Assembly (NCBI GenBank): GCA_022826905.1 | Contig: JAJDUA010000022.1 | Coordinates: 1-53,711, forward strand | Length of the DNA stretch: 53,711 bases | Origin: Candidatus Dadabacteria bacterium | GTDB lineage: Bacteria; Desulfobacterota_D; UBA1144; Nemesobacterales; Nemesobacteraceae | Reading direction: 5' to 3' | Part shown: positions 16,026 to 25,949 of the stretch, piece by piece | Numbering within the stretch: the stretch's first letter is position 1 | How the letters are laid out: the number at the start of each line of letters is the position of its first letter | The notes under the pieces: generated by a model | What the model was told of the DNA's origin: nothing | Seen by the model: only the letters and a program-made list of their open reading frames with translations | Database searches by the model: none | Made by a program: the position numbers and the translations under genes

Positions 16026-18299
16026 TTACTTTTTCTTGCGTCTGCCGGTTTTTTTCGCGATGAGCTTCTTCAGTTCCCTGCGGTCGGGGCTCAGTAACTC
16101 TTTTACGTAATCGACGTTTACCTTGGTCACTATTATATGGCCGACTTCGGTGTTGACCGATTCGTAGATTCCGAGCTTCATCATTCCCTTGGTCTGCATG
16201 AGGTTGTCTTCCGTGGGGCTTACGTAATGCACGAAATCCGTTCTGTAACGGTGAATCAGGAACAGGTGAAGCATAGTCGCGAGGCGTTTCCGGCGAAGGG
16301 ATGTATCAAAATTGTTCTCATCCCTTACGGTGAGTATTTTCTCTCCTTTTCTGTCCTGCAGTATCTCGAATATGACGTCCGCCACTTTCTCGCCCTTGCT
16401 GTTTAGGATATTAAGTTCAAGAACGAAAGTTCCCACGGTGTGGGGCTTAAGTTCGGCGGTGAATGTGTCCTTGATTTTATAGTGCCTTGTCCAGGACTCA
16501 AGCCACTCCTCAAGAAGCTTGATGGAAACCTCCGTCTGGACCAGATGCTGGAACTGCGTCGAACCCTTGCCCATAGCCTTCGTGGTTGCGGTTCTTCCGG
16601 AACTTGCCACGAGCGCTCCGTCCATGCGGGGTCCTCCGACATGGGTCTGAGGAGTCTTGTAAGGCGAATCTATGAGCCTCAGCCTTCTCTGCACGCGGGC
16701 CAGGGCGAGCATTCCGTCTTCCATAAGCGCGGTTGCGAACTCTTCTGCAGCCATACCGTCGATTTGGTGGCCTCCGTAGGTTATGAAATCGAACACGAAG
16801 CCGAGCTTCCCTATCTCCTCTGGGAATTTCTTCATTTCCTCGTCGGTCATTCCCGTCGTGTCCCAGTTAAAGGAGGGAGAGAGGTTATAGGCAAGCATCT
16901 TGTCTGGAAAAACTTCGTGTATGGCGTCTGCGAACTGCCTTGCGTCCTCAAGGTCCGCCGTCTTGGTCTCCATCCAGAGCAGGTCGGCAAATGGCGCCAC
17001 AGCAAGCGACTTGGCAATCGCGTATTCGATCCCGCCTTTTACCTGGGAGTACCCCTCGGGCGTTCTTGAAATCTCGGGGTCCCATATGTAGTCGATTCCC
17101 AGGGAATCGGCCTTCTCCATGGCGTCTTTCGTGGAAGCGGTCTTGGCAAACTCCCTCCACTGCTCAACGGTCATGTCGAACTCAATGCCCTGCTCCATGT
17201 TAAACTCCATTAGCGTCTCTATCGTTTCGCCGAAGGTGCTTAAGCCGGATTCCTCTTCCCATATCTCGACGAACTTGGTGACTACGGAATCCAAAGCGGT
17301 TTCAAGATTCTGGGTATCCCCTTTCATTGCCTCTATGTTCTCGTCCACAAACGACGCTATGCCGGTTTCCTCAAGCCACTTGTCCGTCTCCGCGTAGGTC
17401 TCTTTGCTTATCTTGTAGAGCTTGTGGCCGTTTATCTCCTTTACGCCTTTTTCGTGGATTCTTCTAAGGATCGCGAGGTAGGCGTTCTTGTAGCTGGGGA
17501 TATTGAGCTTGGTTGCTCCCAGGATAAACGGCTGGTCCCGCTCGTCCCCGTTTCCGTCAAGAAGGGTGGCGGCTTCGGCGTCAGTCCTTGAGACTATTAT
17601 TCCAGGCACTTCCATGATATCGAGCTGGAACCGGGCGGCGTTAAGCCTCTTTATCTGCTCGTCGGAAGGAACAAGAACCTTTCCGCCCTGGTGACCGCAT
17701 TTCTTGGTTCCGGGCTTCTGGTCTTCTATGTGATAGCCTGTAACGCCCGCCTCGACGAACCTTCTGATAAGGTTTCTAACGTGGGCGTCTCCGCCGTGCC
17801 CAGTGTCCGCGTCGGCGACTATGAATGGGCTGTAGTCGATCTCGGGCGTCTGCTTCCTTTCCTTCTCTGTCATCCTTGCGCGGTTGTATCTCTGGTTCTT
17901 GTCCGCGGCCAGAAGAGCCCTCACTATGGGGGCCGCCTCATCTGGCACCTGGCTAAGCGGATAGCTCGCGAGATCCGCTCCCTGGTCCTCGCCGATCGAT
18001 CCCTTTGCCGACGTGGCCCATCCGCCGAGATATATGCCCTCTATTCCCTTTCTTTTCATCATGACCGCCTGGCCGGGCGAATAGGGGCCGAAGGACGTTA
18101 TCTGCTTTCGCTCCGAGAAAAGCTCGCGGAGTCTCTTGTAGAACGCCCCCGCGGCGTTTTTCGCGATCGAGTAGTCCCTTCTTATGGTTCCTCTCTGCTC
18201 CACCACCTGGCGGGGCGAGTAAAGACGGGTTATTCCCCTGAAGCGCGCGCTTGAGAAATACCTTTTCGTCTTCCTTATCTCAGCTTCTAACTGGCTCAT
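16026..18299 (-). CDS. aceA: Isocitrate lyase, long ICL2 type
   Basis: Cleaves isocitrate to succinate and glyoxylate, first step of the glyoxylate shunt, allowing growth on acetate or fatty acids. The active-site loop KKCGHQGGK has Cys201; the DADTGHGG metal/substrate segment is at 163-170. At 757 residues it is far longer than the 430-residue E. coli enzyme and resembles mycobacterial ICL2. It has an insertion in the barrel and an extra C-terminal region (roughly 590-757), which in ICL2 is an acetyl-CoA-responsive domain. It lies 44 bases downstream of malate synthase and is followed by a strong terminator. Confidence 0.95.
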   Translation of the reverse strand: MSQLEAEIRKTKRYFSSARFRGITRLYSPRQVVEQRGTIRRDYSIAKNAAGAFYKRLRELFSERKQITSFGPYSPGQAVMMKRKGIEGIYLGGWATSAKGSIGEDQGADLASYPLSQVPDEAAPIVRALLAADKNQRYNRARMTEKERKQTPEIDYSPFIVADADTGHGGDAHVRNLIRRFVEAGVTGYHIEDQKPGTKKCGHQGGKVLVPSDEQIKRLNAARFQLDIMEVPGIIVSRTDAEAATLLDGNGDERDQPFILGATKLNIPSYKNAYLAILRRIHEKGVKEINGHKLYKISKETYAETDKWLEETGIASFVDENIEAMKGDTQNLETALDSVVTKFVEIWEEESGLSTFGETIETLMEFNMEQGIEFDMTVEQWREFAKTASTKDAMEKADSLGIDYIWDPEISRTPEGYSQVKGGIEYAIAKSLAVAPFADLLWMETKTADLEDARQFADAIHEVFPDKMLAYNLSPSFNWDTTGMTDEEMKKFPEEIGKLGFVFDFITYGGHQIDGMAAEEFATALMEDGMLALARVQRRLRLIDSPYKTPQTHVGGPRMDGALVASSGRTATTKAMGKGSTQFQHLVQTEVSIKLLEEWLESWTRHYKIKDTFTAELKPHTVGTFVLELNILNSKGEKVADVIFEILQDRKGEKILTVRDENNFDTSLRRKRLATMLHLFLIHRYRTDFVHYVSPTEDNLMQTKGMMKLGIYESVNTEVGHIIVTKVNVDYVKELLSPDRRELKKLIAKKTGRRKKK

Positions 18300-18343
18300 C
18301 GATATACTCTCCTGAAAATAAAAATGGTTGTTTCTTCGGGAAC

Positions 18344-20227
18344 CTAGATTACGAAATCGAGGTTCTCGGTGATTCTCGTGTCATTGCCCGCAAACTCAGT
18401 CATGTAGAGCTCGATCCTCTGCGAGGCCACGTCGTGGTCGTGGTTATTTAGGTTTATGTTGAGCAGGTCTATGTACCACGGCACCTTTACGTCGTCAAGC
18501 ACGTAGGCTCTCACTATCTGCTTCGCTATCGGAAGGGTGGTGGGCTTTGAGATGTCGTGGACGTCCCTGTCGCTTGCCTCCTGGAGTTTTGTGTACTCTT
18601 CCTCAAGAAGCCTCTCGAAGACCTCGACGGTGAACGTGTCCCCGGCCTTAAGCCCGGTCTCGGGGTCGTCCTCGGTGAGCTTCGCTCCCTTGTGGACCCA
18701 TTCCCAGAGTATGCTGAGCCTTATCTCCCCGGTTGCGGCGTCCTCCATCAGGTAGAGGATGTCGTCGTTTCCGAAGAAGTCGGCGGGCTTAAGCGCCGCG
18801 GCCTGGAATCCCTGGCCGAACGCGTTTCCGTACTGAAGTCCGACGCTGAGCAGGTTGCGTGCGCCCCTTATCGTTCTCGGGGCGGGCTCAAGAAGTATGA
18901 GGCCGTCTGCGTCCTCCTGTGTATATGTGAGGGGAGGGAACTCTCTTCCGAGCTGGTTCTCCTCGCCGGCCTTTTCCCAGACGGGTCTTATTATGTGAAC
19001 CATCTTCCAGTGGGCGACCCATTTGCCGCTGGCGCCTTCCTGCTGCTCCCTTACGGCCCCGGCATAGGCTTTCTCCATGCTGCTCTCTACCCCTTCCTTC
19101 GACCCCACCGGTATGTTCGGTTCCATGCCTCCCTGCCAGAGTGCGAAGTTGCCGTTTACGTCAGGGGTGTTTACAGCCCTTCTCACTCGGTCCTCGTAAT
19201 TTCTCATGTATCCGTAAGTCATGGTGATAGACTCTATGTTCGGGTTAATGAAATCCTCATCCCACGCCACGGCGTCTGAGACGCTGTTTATGTAATCCCA
19301 TCTGCCGGTGTTAAACCCGGCGAAGTGCTTGCCGAGAACTGCCCTTATCTCCATGAGCTGGAACGTTTCCTCAAGTTGCTCTATAAGCACATATACCTTT
19401 ATCGTGCCTTCGGGAAGCCCGATGTGGCCCTCAAGGGCGGTAAGCATCTCGTTCCAGAGCGCGGCTTCCTCGGCGGTCTGGATCTTCGGCAGGTAAAGGA
19501 CTATGGATGAGTTTCTCTTGGCGAGTTCCCTGTAGTTGTTAACGACAAAAAGCGTCATGTCGACCACGGAAGCAGAAAGCGCTACGCCGTCGGCGTCGCG
19601 TATGTGGCGGTCATCCAGATGAAGTCCTCTCGCCCTGAAGATAACGGTGGTGAAGTCAAGCTGCTTTTCCCAGTCCTCTATTATGTCGTGCCCGAAAAAG
19701 CTCTGCCCCCACCTGTTCATCTCCCCGGCCACTCCTTCAGCCGTTTTCATGAACACTTCGTCCCTCGCGATTGCGAGCTTGAGGTTGCGCTGGTTGTCAA
19801 GAGACATGGTCGAGATCTGCCCGAGGGCATCCTCGCCGTCGAACATCCAGCCGTCTGCGCCCGAGAGAAGGGCGTAGGCGACGTTTCTTATGCTTTTTTC
19901 AACCGGGGAGTTCGGTTTTGCCGCAGGTCCGGTTCCCTGTATCCACTGTCTTCTGAGATCGTGGGGAATCTCCGGCCCCTCAAATTTTCCGTCCCTTGCG
20001 TCTTGGACCTTCATGTCGGTGCGCGGTATGAGGGAATCGGGATCAAGAAAGTTTATTCTTTCCTTGGATTCGTAGCGTCTTTTTCTTCTCTGGGTCCTTT
20101 TTTCCATAAGGGTCTTCTGTTCGCCGTTATAGCGGGCCATGAATTCAAGGGCCTCTAGCGCCTCCGGCGTGTAAACGTCCCCGTAGGATTGCTCGATGTT
20201 GTCTCTTATGTGCAGTGTGGTGCCCAT
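18344..20227 (-). CDS. aceB: Malate synthase
   Basis: Condenses glyoxylate with acetyl-CoA to malate, second step of the glyoxylate shunt. The conserved [12 protein letters not shown] block carries the catalytic arginine, and [19 protein letters not shown] corresponds to the family's catalytic-aspartate region. At 627 residues it is longer than E. coli AceB (about 530) because of an N-terminal extension rich in Arg/Lys (residues about 40-70). aceB-aceA form a two-gene operon, and no glcD or iclR regulator gene is present. The 190 bases upstream must contain the promoter. Confidence 0.93.
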   Translation of the reverse strand: MGTTLHIRDNIEQSYGDVYTPEALEALEFMARYNGEQKTLMEKRTQRRKRRYESKERINFLDPDSLIPRTDMKVQDARDGKFEGPEIPHDLRRQWIQGTGPAAKPNSPVEKSIRNVAYALLSGADGWMFDGEDALGQISTMSLDNQRNLKLAIARDEVFMKTAEGVAGEMNRWGQSFFGHDIIEDWEKQLDFTTVIFRARGLHLDDRHIRDADGVALSASVVDMTLFVVNNYRELAKRNSSIVLYLPKIQTAEEAALWNEMLTALEGHIGLPEGTIKVYVLIEQLEETFQLMEIRAVLGKHFAGFNTGRWDYINSVSDAVAWDEDFINPNIESITMTYGYMRNYEDRVRRAVNTPDVNGNFALWQGGMEPNIPVGSKEGVESSMEKAYAGAVREQQEGASGKWVAHWKMVHIIRPVWEKAGEENQLGREFPPLTYTQEDADGLILLEPAPRTIRGARNLLSVGLQYGNAFGQGFQAAALKPADFFGNDDILYLMEDAATGEIRLSILWEWVHKGAKLTEDDPETGLKAGDTFTVEVFERLLEEEYTKLQEASDRDVHDISKPTTLPIAKQIVRAYVLDDVKVPWYIDLLNINLNNHDHDVASQRIELYMTEFAGNDTRITENLDFVI

Positions 20228-20416
20228 TGGTTCTTTGCTCCTCGGATGCCTGTTATGATTGAATAAAAACTGACTAGTATAAACAAGTTCTCGATTAAAT
20301 CAAATATGACGAGACGTGCCCCTTTCAGGCCGATTCCGGTTTGCCTTCACGCTTGCAATATCTGCTTTTGGCGCGGGTTCTTCTGGAACTGCGAAATCAG
20401 TTGGATGTTGTGGAGA

Positions 20417-20866
20417 TTAAGCTTGGTATTCTGTCCACGGGTTAACTGTATTGGCGCCTGTATTGCGGAATTCGCGCTCGTTGAGTGTAACAATGGTAAG
20501 TCCATGGCAAACGGCAGTAGCGGCAATCATTGCATCTGGTAAATGACTGTCAAGGGGTTCACCTCTTTGGCGCTTCGTTTCCATGATGTGGGCACAGATA
20601 CTGGCATCGGCTATGCTCCATTCAAGAACTCGCTGCTCGAAAACATTGTCCAGCAGTTCTTGGAATCGCTTGGCAATATCATCTCTGCGTTGTCCCCGGT
20701 CAAGTCGGCCGATGCCATTGAGGATTTCCCAGACTGTGACGGATGAGAGGCCGAAACTTTCAGAGGGAATCGCATCAAGAAACTCAGCGACGCGCTGCTC
20801 CGGTTCTGAGCGCATCATCTCTGATACAACATTAGTATCCAGAAGCCAGAACACAGGCACGATCAT
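20417..20866 (-). CDS. vapC: VapC/FitB-type PIN-domain toxin
   Basis: A 149-residue PIN-domain RNase. The acidic centre is intact: Asp10 in LLDTNVVSE, Glu47 in VWEIL and Asp111 in LPDAMIAA, with TLNEREF as the last strand. Toxins of this family usually cleave tRNA or rRNA. The ATG overlaps the antitoxin stop (ATGA), so translation is coupled. It belongs to the FitAB subtype by its partner. It sits in an accessory block with codon use (more CGN arginine) unlike aceBA. Confidence 0.92.
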   Translation of the reverse strand: MIVPVFWLLDTNVVSEMMRSEPEQRVAEFLDAIPSESFGLSSVTVWEILNGIGRLDRGQRRDDIAKRFQELLDNVFEQRVLEWSIADASICAHIMETKRQRGEPLDSHLPDAMIAATAVCHGLTIVTLNEREFRNTGANTVNPWTEYQA

Positions 20867-21123
20867 GGTTGCTTTTCATCCGGGAGAGAGACTGGTTTGT
20901 ACCCATAACGTACAGGTAATGGGAGTTCAACCCCGTGATCCGGCCCGAAGTAGTGCCTGAACGCCTCCGAAAGCTTGGTATAGCGGGTTTCCGATCTCTC
21001 ACGCCGTTCATGTATCAGACGACGTACAAGTTCCTCCATTGAAATGCCCTGATGACGGGCCTCGCGTCTGAGCCAGGATTTGTCTCCCGGATCAATATTA
21101 CGGACAGTTATGACTGAACTCAT
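20863..21123 (-). CDS. vapB: FitA/VapB-type ribbon-helix-helix antitoxin
   Basis: An 86-residue protein with an N-terminal ribbon-helix-helix (VITVRNIDPGDKSWLRREAR then GISMEELVRRLI), the FitA pattern. A C-terminal tail should wrap around the toxin. It should bind VapC and repress the shared promoter upstream of 21123. It ends with the ATGA overlap into vapC. Confidence 0.92.
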   Translation of the reverse strand: MSSVITVRNIDPGDKSWLRREARHQGISMEELVRRLIHERRERSETRYTKLSEAFRHYFGPDHGVELPLPVRYGYKPVSLPDEKQP

Positions 21124-21354
21124 TACAGTATCCTCACAGTATTAAACATGGGAAGAATAATGCTGCTAGCGGCATGCGCTGTCAATGCCTGGTGGTGCAA
21201 ATGAACTTAGAAGCCGTTATTTTTCTAATTGATGTGCTCGGAATCTTCCAAGGCAGCAACCCGGCAGTTCTCTCTGTCGCGTGCTTTTGCAGAAATGACC
21301 TTGTCACGGTCACTTGTATCCCCCGGGCTTCTGCACTCCGCCTGCTTCAGCTGC

Positions 21355-23115
21355 TCAGTCAGATGAGTGGACAGGCGCCTTCACCCGGACCGTAAGGATA
21401 TCCATGTCGTGATACTGCTGATGTTGTACCGACGAGGCGATGTGTTTTAACAGTCTCAGAGACATCTCTTGTTCAATCGGGGCTTCCGTCGCCCGCTCGC
21501 CTAGCAGCGCGATCTGGTCCTGGAGATTTTCTTCGGTGGCTGATGCAACGAATTCAAGCACAGCCTCGTCGCCTTCCTTGTGCGCAATAATGTGCAGCCG
21601 CCGCGAAGGTTCTTCCTGATCTGATGCTGTTCTCTGCTCGAGCAGTGTGAGCAGGGTTTCTTCACTAGCAATGTCAAGGCGGTCAGCCATCGCCTCCTCC
21701 CAGCCGCTTTTGGAAGCAAATGATCGCAGAAACTCTCGTATTTTCGGCAATGCCGTAATGTGGAACGGAAGCTCTATGCGTCTCCGCCGAGGTTCAGTGA
21801 CTTCGACAAAAAGCGTCAAGAGCAGAGCGGTGAGACCACCTGCTGTCATGCCGTTCTGCAGCAAGCCGCCGGCAAATTCCGCGAAATATTCGGGGAAGAT
21901 CACACCGTTCTGGAAGCCGACGCCTACCCAGAATGAAACTCCCGCAATCATGCCTTTGCGGTAGTCAATTCCGTCTTGGACGACAACCTTCATTCCAACC
22001 ACAAACAGCATAGCCACTAGGATGGCTAGGTACCCCGCGGCCACCGGACTCGGAATTGCAAGAATTACGCTGAGGGCCTTGGGGAAGCACGCCAAGATTA
22101 GAAAGATTGTGCCCGTAGCAATCCCGACTCCCCGAGCTCCCACTCCGGTAAGTTCCGTTACCGATACGCTGGAGGAGTACGTTGTGTTTGGAACCGTGCC
22201 GGCGCACCCGGATAGCAGGTTGCCTACCCCATCGGCGGCCACAGCTCCCTGAACAGAACGGAAGTCTACGGCTCGCGGCCGTCGCCACGAAATGCGCTGA
22301 ATTGCTACGGAGTCGCCAATTGTTTCGATTGCCCCAATCACGGTGACAAAGATGAACCCGGGCAAGAGCGTCCAGAACGTCGGTCCAAAGCTCAGATCGA
22401 AGCCGGGCCAGCCTCCCTGCGGAAACCCGATCCAGGCAGATTCGGAAATTCCCGCCGTGTCGTAAATTCCCAAAAAACCCCCAACAATGGATCCTGCTAC
22501 GATCCCTGCTACGGGTGCCCAGAGTCGGAATACGCCGGTACCCTTGATTGCGATGGCGGTGATGACAAGTACGGTCACAAGCGCGCTGAGCGGAGCGGCT
22601 TGGGGATGTGCGGCGTCCTGAACGTTGTCCAGGAGATCGAAAATTATTGGCATCACGGTGACGGAAATCAGCATGATTACCGTGCCCGCGACTGTGGGGG
22701 TGATGATCCGGCGTAACAGGGAAAGCCGTCTCGCCAAGGCAAACTGGAACAAGGACGAGATAATTACGAGCGTGGCCAACATAGCGGGCCCGCCTTGTGC
22801 GATCGCAGTAATGCAAATTGCGATGAATGCGCCGGAGGTGCCCATCAGGAGAACATATCCCGCGCCGATTCGACCAATTCTGACGGCCTGCAATATCGTG
22901 CTGACCCCGCTGATTACGACTGATGCGAATATCGCCCACAGCATGTAACTCTCGGATCCGCCGGCCGCCTTGATCACGATAAGTGGCGTGAGGACAATCC
23001 CCGATATGGTGAGAATGGCAAGCTGTAAGCCTAGTCCGGCTACCAGTAGCCTTGGCGGCCTGTCGTTAGGTTCGTAGCGGACGTCTGATTGGAAAGCGGA
23101 GGTGTCGGCAGACAT
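21355..23115 (-). CDS. NCS2-family permease with extra C-terminal domain
   Basis: Residues about 20-445 form a UraA/UapA-like NCS2 transporter for uracil, xanthine or related bases. It has about 14 hydrophobic segments, a TSGAFIAICITAIAQGG segment, and a GAIETIGDSVAIQ box followed by GNLLSGCAGTVPNTTYSSS, a recognisable NCS2 core. Residues about 455-586 are soluble and not part of normal NCS2 proteins. The pattern DIASEETLLTLLEQ, then RRLHIIAHKEGDEAVLEFVASA and LRLLKHIAS resembles a degenerate RsbW-like HATPase. It lies in the accessory block between aceB and tRNA-His with no purine or pyrimidine catabolic gene beside it. Confidence 0.85.
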   Translation of the reverse strand: MSADTSAFQSDVRYEPNDRPPRLLVAGLGLQLAILTISGIVLTPLIVIKAAGGSESYMLWAIFASVVISGVSTILQAVRIGRIGAGYVLLMGTSGAFIAICITAIAQGGPAMLATLVIISSLFQFALARRLSLLRRIITPTVAGTVIMLISVTVMPIIFDLLDNVQDAAHPQAAPLSALVTVLVITAIAIKGTGVFRLWAPVAGIVAGSIVGGFLGIYDTAGISESAWIGFPQGGWPGFDLSFGPTFWTLLPGFIFVTVIGAIETIGDSVAIQRISWRRPRAVDFRSVQGAVAADGVGNLLSGCAGTVPNTTYSSSVSVTELTGVGARGVGIATGTIFLILACFPKALSVILAIPSPVAAGYLAILVAMLFVVGMKVVVQDGIDYRKGMIAGVSFWVGVGFQNGVIFPEYFAEFAGGLLQNGMTAGGLTALLLTLFVEVTEPRRRRIELPFHITALPKIREFLRSFASKSGWEEAMADRLDIASEETLLTLLEQRTASDQEEPSRRLHIIAHKEGDEAVLEFVASATEENLQDQIALLGERATEAPIEQEMSLRLLKHIASSVQHQQYHDMDILTVRVKAPVHSSD

Positions 23116-23498
23116 GCCAATACTATACTAAGAGTAGTCGAATCTTTCCACAGAACGATAAGTGCACGTCGGAAGCATGACAAGGGGGTTCAAATCCAGC
23201 GCAAGATGCCACTTTGACCAATAATCCATTCTGATCTTTTTATCGTGCCGATTCGAGATATTTATTTTGCTTGCGCTGCAAGGAAAAGAATGGATACTGC
23301 TGAATCAGGCCTGCTTGTTTCCCCGGGTATAGCTCCAATTGATAACCTCTTGCCGAGGTTGACGACTGACATTCCGACCTCACTTAACTGGTTCGGTCAC
23401 GTTTCTTTAGGTTGACAAAACTTGATGATGCAACCTCGCAGAATGGGTATAATCTCCCTCAACTACAATTCCCCCAAAGAACTTCCGAGGTCTAACTC
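23116..23498. other. Intergenic region between divergent permease and DUF418 genes
   Basis: 383 bases with no supported gene. A TTGACA (23412) and a TATAAT (23448) occur, but 30 bases apart, so they are not one classical promoter; TTGATG at 23422 with a 20-base spacer is a weaker alternative for the rightward gene. A stretch near 23180-23215 has a TTCAAAT T-loop-like heptamer, but its flanks do not pair as a tRNA arm. Confidence 0.5.
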
Positions 23499-24560
23499 TT
23501 GACCAACTCGATGATACCACCTGCCAAGGGACGCTTAGACGGTCTCGACCTCGCACGCTATTTCGCCTTCGTTGGAATGGTTATCGTTAACTTCAGGGTT
23601 GTGATGAGTGATGGAGACGGCAGTTGCCTGTTAAGCCAACTCACCGGGGCACTGGAGGGGCGAGCGGCGGCGACCTTCGTTGTTATAGCTGGTATCGGTT
23701 TGGGACTTGCTGGTGCGAAGAACATCGACCAGACAATCTCGGTAACGACAAAGAGGGCTGTTTTCTTGCTCGTGTTGGGGTTGGTAAACACGCTCGTTTT
23801 CGATGCTGATATCATACATTACTATGCATTCTATTTCTTTTTCGGCATGCTCTTGCTTCCATATAGCAACCGTCTGCTGGTTGTCGGAATTCTATTGCTG
23901 AACATTCTGTTTGTCATATTGATTCTGACCTTGAATTACGATTTAAACTGGAACTGGGAAGATTACAGCTACGCCGATTTCTGGACACTCTCCGGATTTG
24001 TGCGGAACTTGTTTTTTAACGGCTGGCACCCGGTAATACCGTGGCTGGGTTTCCTGCTGTTCGGGGTAGTGCTGAGCCGTCTTCCTCTTTCAAAGCGACC
24101 CGTGCAACGGAACCTGATTTTCGCAGGAGTGCTGGCTATTGCAGTTGCCGAGGGATTGAGTGCCATGATTTCACCAGTCCTCGCGTCAATCGACGTTGAA
24201 CTGGCAGTCCTTGGTTCGACGCAACCTGTACCGCCGATGCCGCTGTATACGCTAGCCGGGATTGGTGCCGCTTCCGTCATTGTCGGCTTCTGTCTGATGA
24301 TGGCGGAGTGGGCTAGTAAGCACGGTATTGTTCAGGTCGTCGTTCCTGCTGGCCGCCAGACATTATCTCTGTACATTGCACATATTCTTGTCGGCATGGG
24401 AATCCTGGAAGCGCTTGGGATGCTTGGGGGGCAGTCTATCACGGTAGCTGTCACAGCGGCGGTATTGTTCTGTGTCGTTGCGACAATTTATTCATTGCTA
24501 TGGGCGCGGTGGTTCCGGCGCGGACCGCTTGAGACGTTGATGCGTACTCTGGCGGGTTAA
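23499..24560 (+). CDS. DUF418-type multi-pass membrane protein
   Basis: A 353-residue integral membrane protein with about ten hydrophobic segments. The N-terminus RLDGLDLARYFAFVGMVIVN matches the DUF418/acyltransferase-like start (R..sLDv.RGfAl.Gi..vN), and the C-terminus WARWFRRGPLETLMR matches the W...F..GPLE..wR end of DUF418. The family is related to heparan-glucosaminide acetyltransferase-like proteins; its function is unknown. TTG at 23499 is used because GAGG lies 8 bases upstream; ATG 23511 is an alternative. Codon use differs from flanking core genes, with CGN frequent. Confidence 0.85.
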   Translation: MTNSMIPPAKGRLDGLDLARYFAFVGMVIVNFRVVMSDGDGSCLLSQLTGALEGRAAATFVVIAGIGLGLAGAKNIDQTISVTTKRAVFLLVLGLVNTLVFDADIIHYYAFYFFFGMLLLPYSNRLLVVGILLLNILFVILILTLNYDLNWNWEDYSYADFWTLSGFVRNLFFNGWHPVIPWLGFLLFGVVLSRLPLSKRPVQRNLIFAGVLAIAVAEGLSAMISPVLASIDVELAVLGSTQPVPPMPLYTLAGIGAASVIVGFCLMMAEWASKHGIVQVVVPAGRQTLSLYIAHILVGMGILEALGMLGGQSITVAVTAAVLFCVVATIYSLLWARWFRRGPLETLMRTLAG

Positions 24561-24686
24561 ACCGAACTTCATTTAGCAAAACCGCACCCTGCCAGAGAAA
24601 CTATCTAAGGCAATTTTGTCTGTTAACGAGGTTGCCGGTATATTAACGACCTTGGTTTTTACCCTATAGATAATGAAGATTTCAGT

Positions 24687-24765
24687 GGTGGGTGTAGCTC
24701 AGCCCGGTTAGAGCACTTGGTTGTGGCCCAAGAGGTCGCCGGTTCAAATCCGGTCATCCACCCCA
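24687..24765 (+). tRNA. tRNA-His(GTG)
   Basis: A cloverleaf with the extra G-1 of tRNA-His opposite discriminator C, acceptor GTGGGTG pairing CATCCAC, anticodon loop TTGTGGC on a CTTGG/CCAAG stem, T-loop TTCAAAT, and encoded CCA. It marks the right edge of the accessory block. Confidence 0.95.
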
Positions 24766-24789
24766 TTTTCCAAAAGGCGGCTCAATATT

Positions 24790-25890
24790 ATGGGACTTCG
24801 ATGCGGAATAGTGGGACTCCCGAATGTCGGGAAATCGACTCTTTTTAACGCTCTTACAAACGCCGGTGCGGCGGCCTCAAACTTTCCTTTCTGCACCATA
24901 GATCCAAATGTGGGAGTTGTCGGGGTCCCGGACCCGAGGCTTTATGCCCTCTCCAATATCGTAAAACCCCAGAAAACCACTCCCACCAGCCTGGAGATAG
25001 TAGACATCGCAGGCCTTGTGAAGGGGGCTTCTGAGGGAAAGGGAAGGGGAAACGCTTTTTTGTCACACATAAGGGAAGTTGACCTTATACTCCATGTCCT
25101 GAGATGTTTTGAGGATGAAAACGTGATCCACGTTGAGGAGGGAATTGATGCCATCCGCGATATCCGTACTATCGAGGACGAGCTTATCCTCAAGGATCTC
25201 GAGACTGTGGAGAAAAGGGAGGAAAAACTCGCAAATCAGGCCAAAAGCAGGGATAAGGACGTAATAAGGGAGCTTGAAACGGTGAGATCGCTTCGGGAGT
25301 TTGTCGAGACAGGGCGGCGTGCCAGGGATTTCCCGCATCCGGAAGGAAGCGCAGACACCGTAAGAGATCTTTTTCTTTTGAGCGAAAAGCCCGTTATCTA
25401 TGTCTGCAACGTCTCCGAGGAGGAGATCTCGGGGACTGGGGAAAACACCGAGGTCCAAAAAGTAAGGAATCACGCGGAGCGCTCGGGAGACGACGTCATC
25501 GTCGTTTCGGCCAGGATAGAGGCAGAGATAGCCGAGCTTGAGGGTGAGGAGAAGGCTGTTTTTCTCGAGGAGATGGGACTTCGCGCTTCCGGCCTTGACA
25601 GGCTTGTTAACTGCGCGTACTCAAATCTCGGGCTTCTTACCTATTTCACCACGGGACCGAAAGAGGTTAGGGCTTGGACGGTCAGGTGCGGAACCAAGGC
25701 CCCCCAAGCGGCCGGGATCATCCACACCGACTTCGAAAGGGGCTTCATAAGAGCCGAGACCATATCCTACGAGGATTACGTGAGGGAGGGTTCCGAGCAG
25801 ATGGTAAGGGAGGCCGGGAAGATGAGGCTTGAGGGAAAGGATTACGAGGTCTGCGACGGGGACGTCATGTTTTTCAGGTTCAACGTCTGA
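24790..25890 (+). CDS. ychF: Ribosome-binding ATPase YchF (EngD)
   Basis: An Obg-family P-loop protein that prefers ATP and binds 70S ribosomes. G1 GLPNVGKST is followed by the DPNVGVV switch segment, DIAGLVKGAS and the C-terminal TGS domain (TYFTTGPKEVRAWT, then DYEVCDGDVMFFRFNV, the usual end). The family length is about 363 residues, and the ATG at 24790 gives 366. A longer upstream frame would run into tRNA-His and is rejected. The gene follows the tRNA by only 24 bases. Confidence 0.97.
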   Translation: MGLRCGIVGLPNVGKSTLFNALTNAGAAASNFPFCTIDPNVGVVGVPDPRLYALSNIVKPQKTTPTSLEIVDIAGLVKGASEGKGRGNAFLSHIREVDLILHVLRCFEDENVIHVEEGIDAIRDIRTIEDELILKDLETVEKREEKLANQAKSRDKDVIRELETVRSLREFVETGRRARDFPHPEGSADTVRDLFLLSEKPVIYVCNVSEEEISGTGENTEVQKVRNHAERSGDDVIVVSARIEAEIAELEGEEKAVFLEEMGLRASGLDRLVNCAYSNLGLLTYFTTGPKEVRAWTVRCGTKAPQAAGIIHTDFERGFIRAETISYEDYVREGSEQMVREAGKMRLEGKDYEVCDGDVMFFRFNV

Positions 25891-25949
25891 TCCGTCCGCG
25901 CCCGGTTTTGCCTGCTGACGCCTTGTTCGGATAGAATTCTCAAAAGGGC

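Noticed and set aside
23170-23215. Possible tRNA 3' fragment (TTCAAAT heptamer)
   Set aside because: The flanking bases do not form a T stem and no acceptor pairing exists.
24721-24789. Upstream extension of ychF
   Set aside because: It would be translated from within tRNA-His; the ATG at 24790 gives the normal family length and start MGLRCGIVG.
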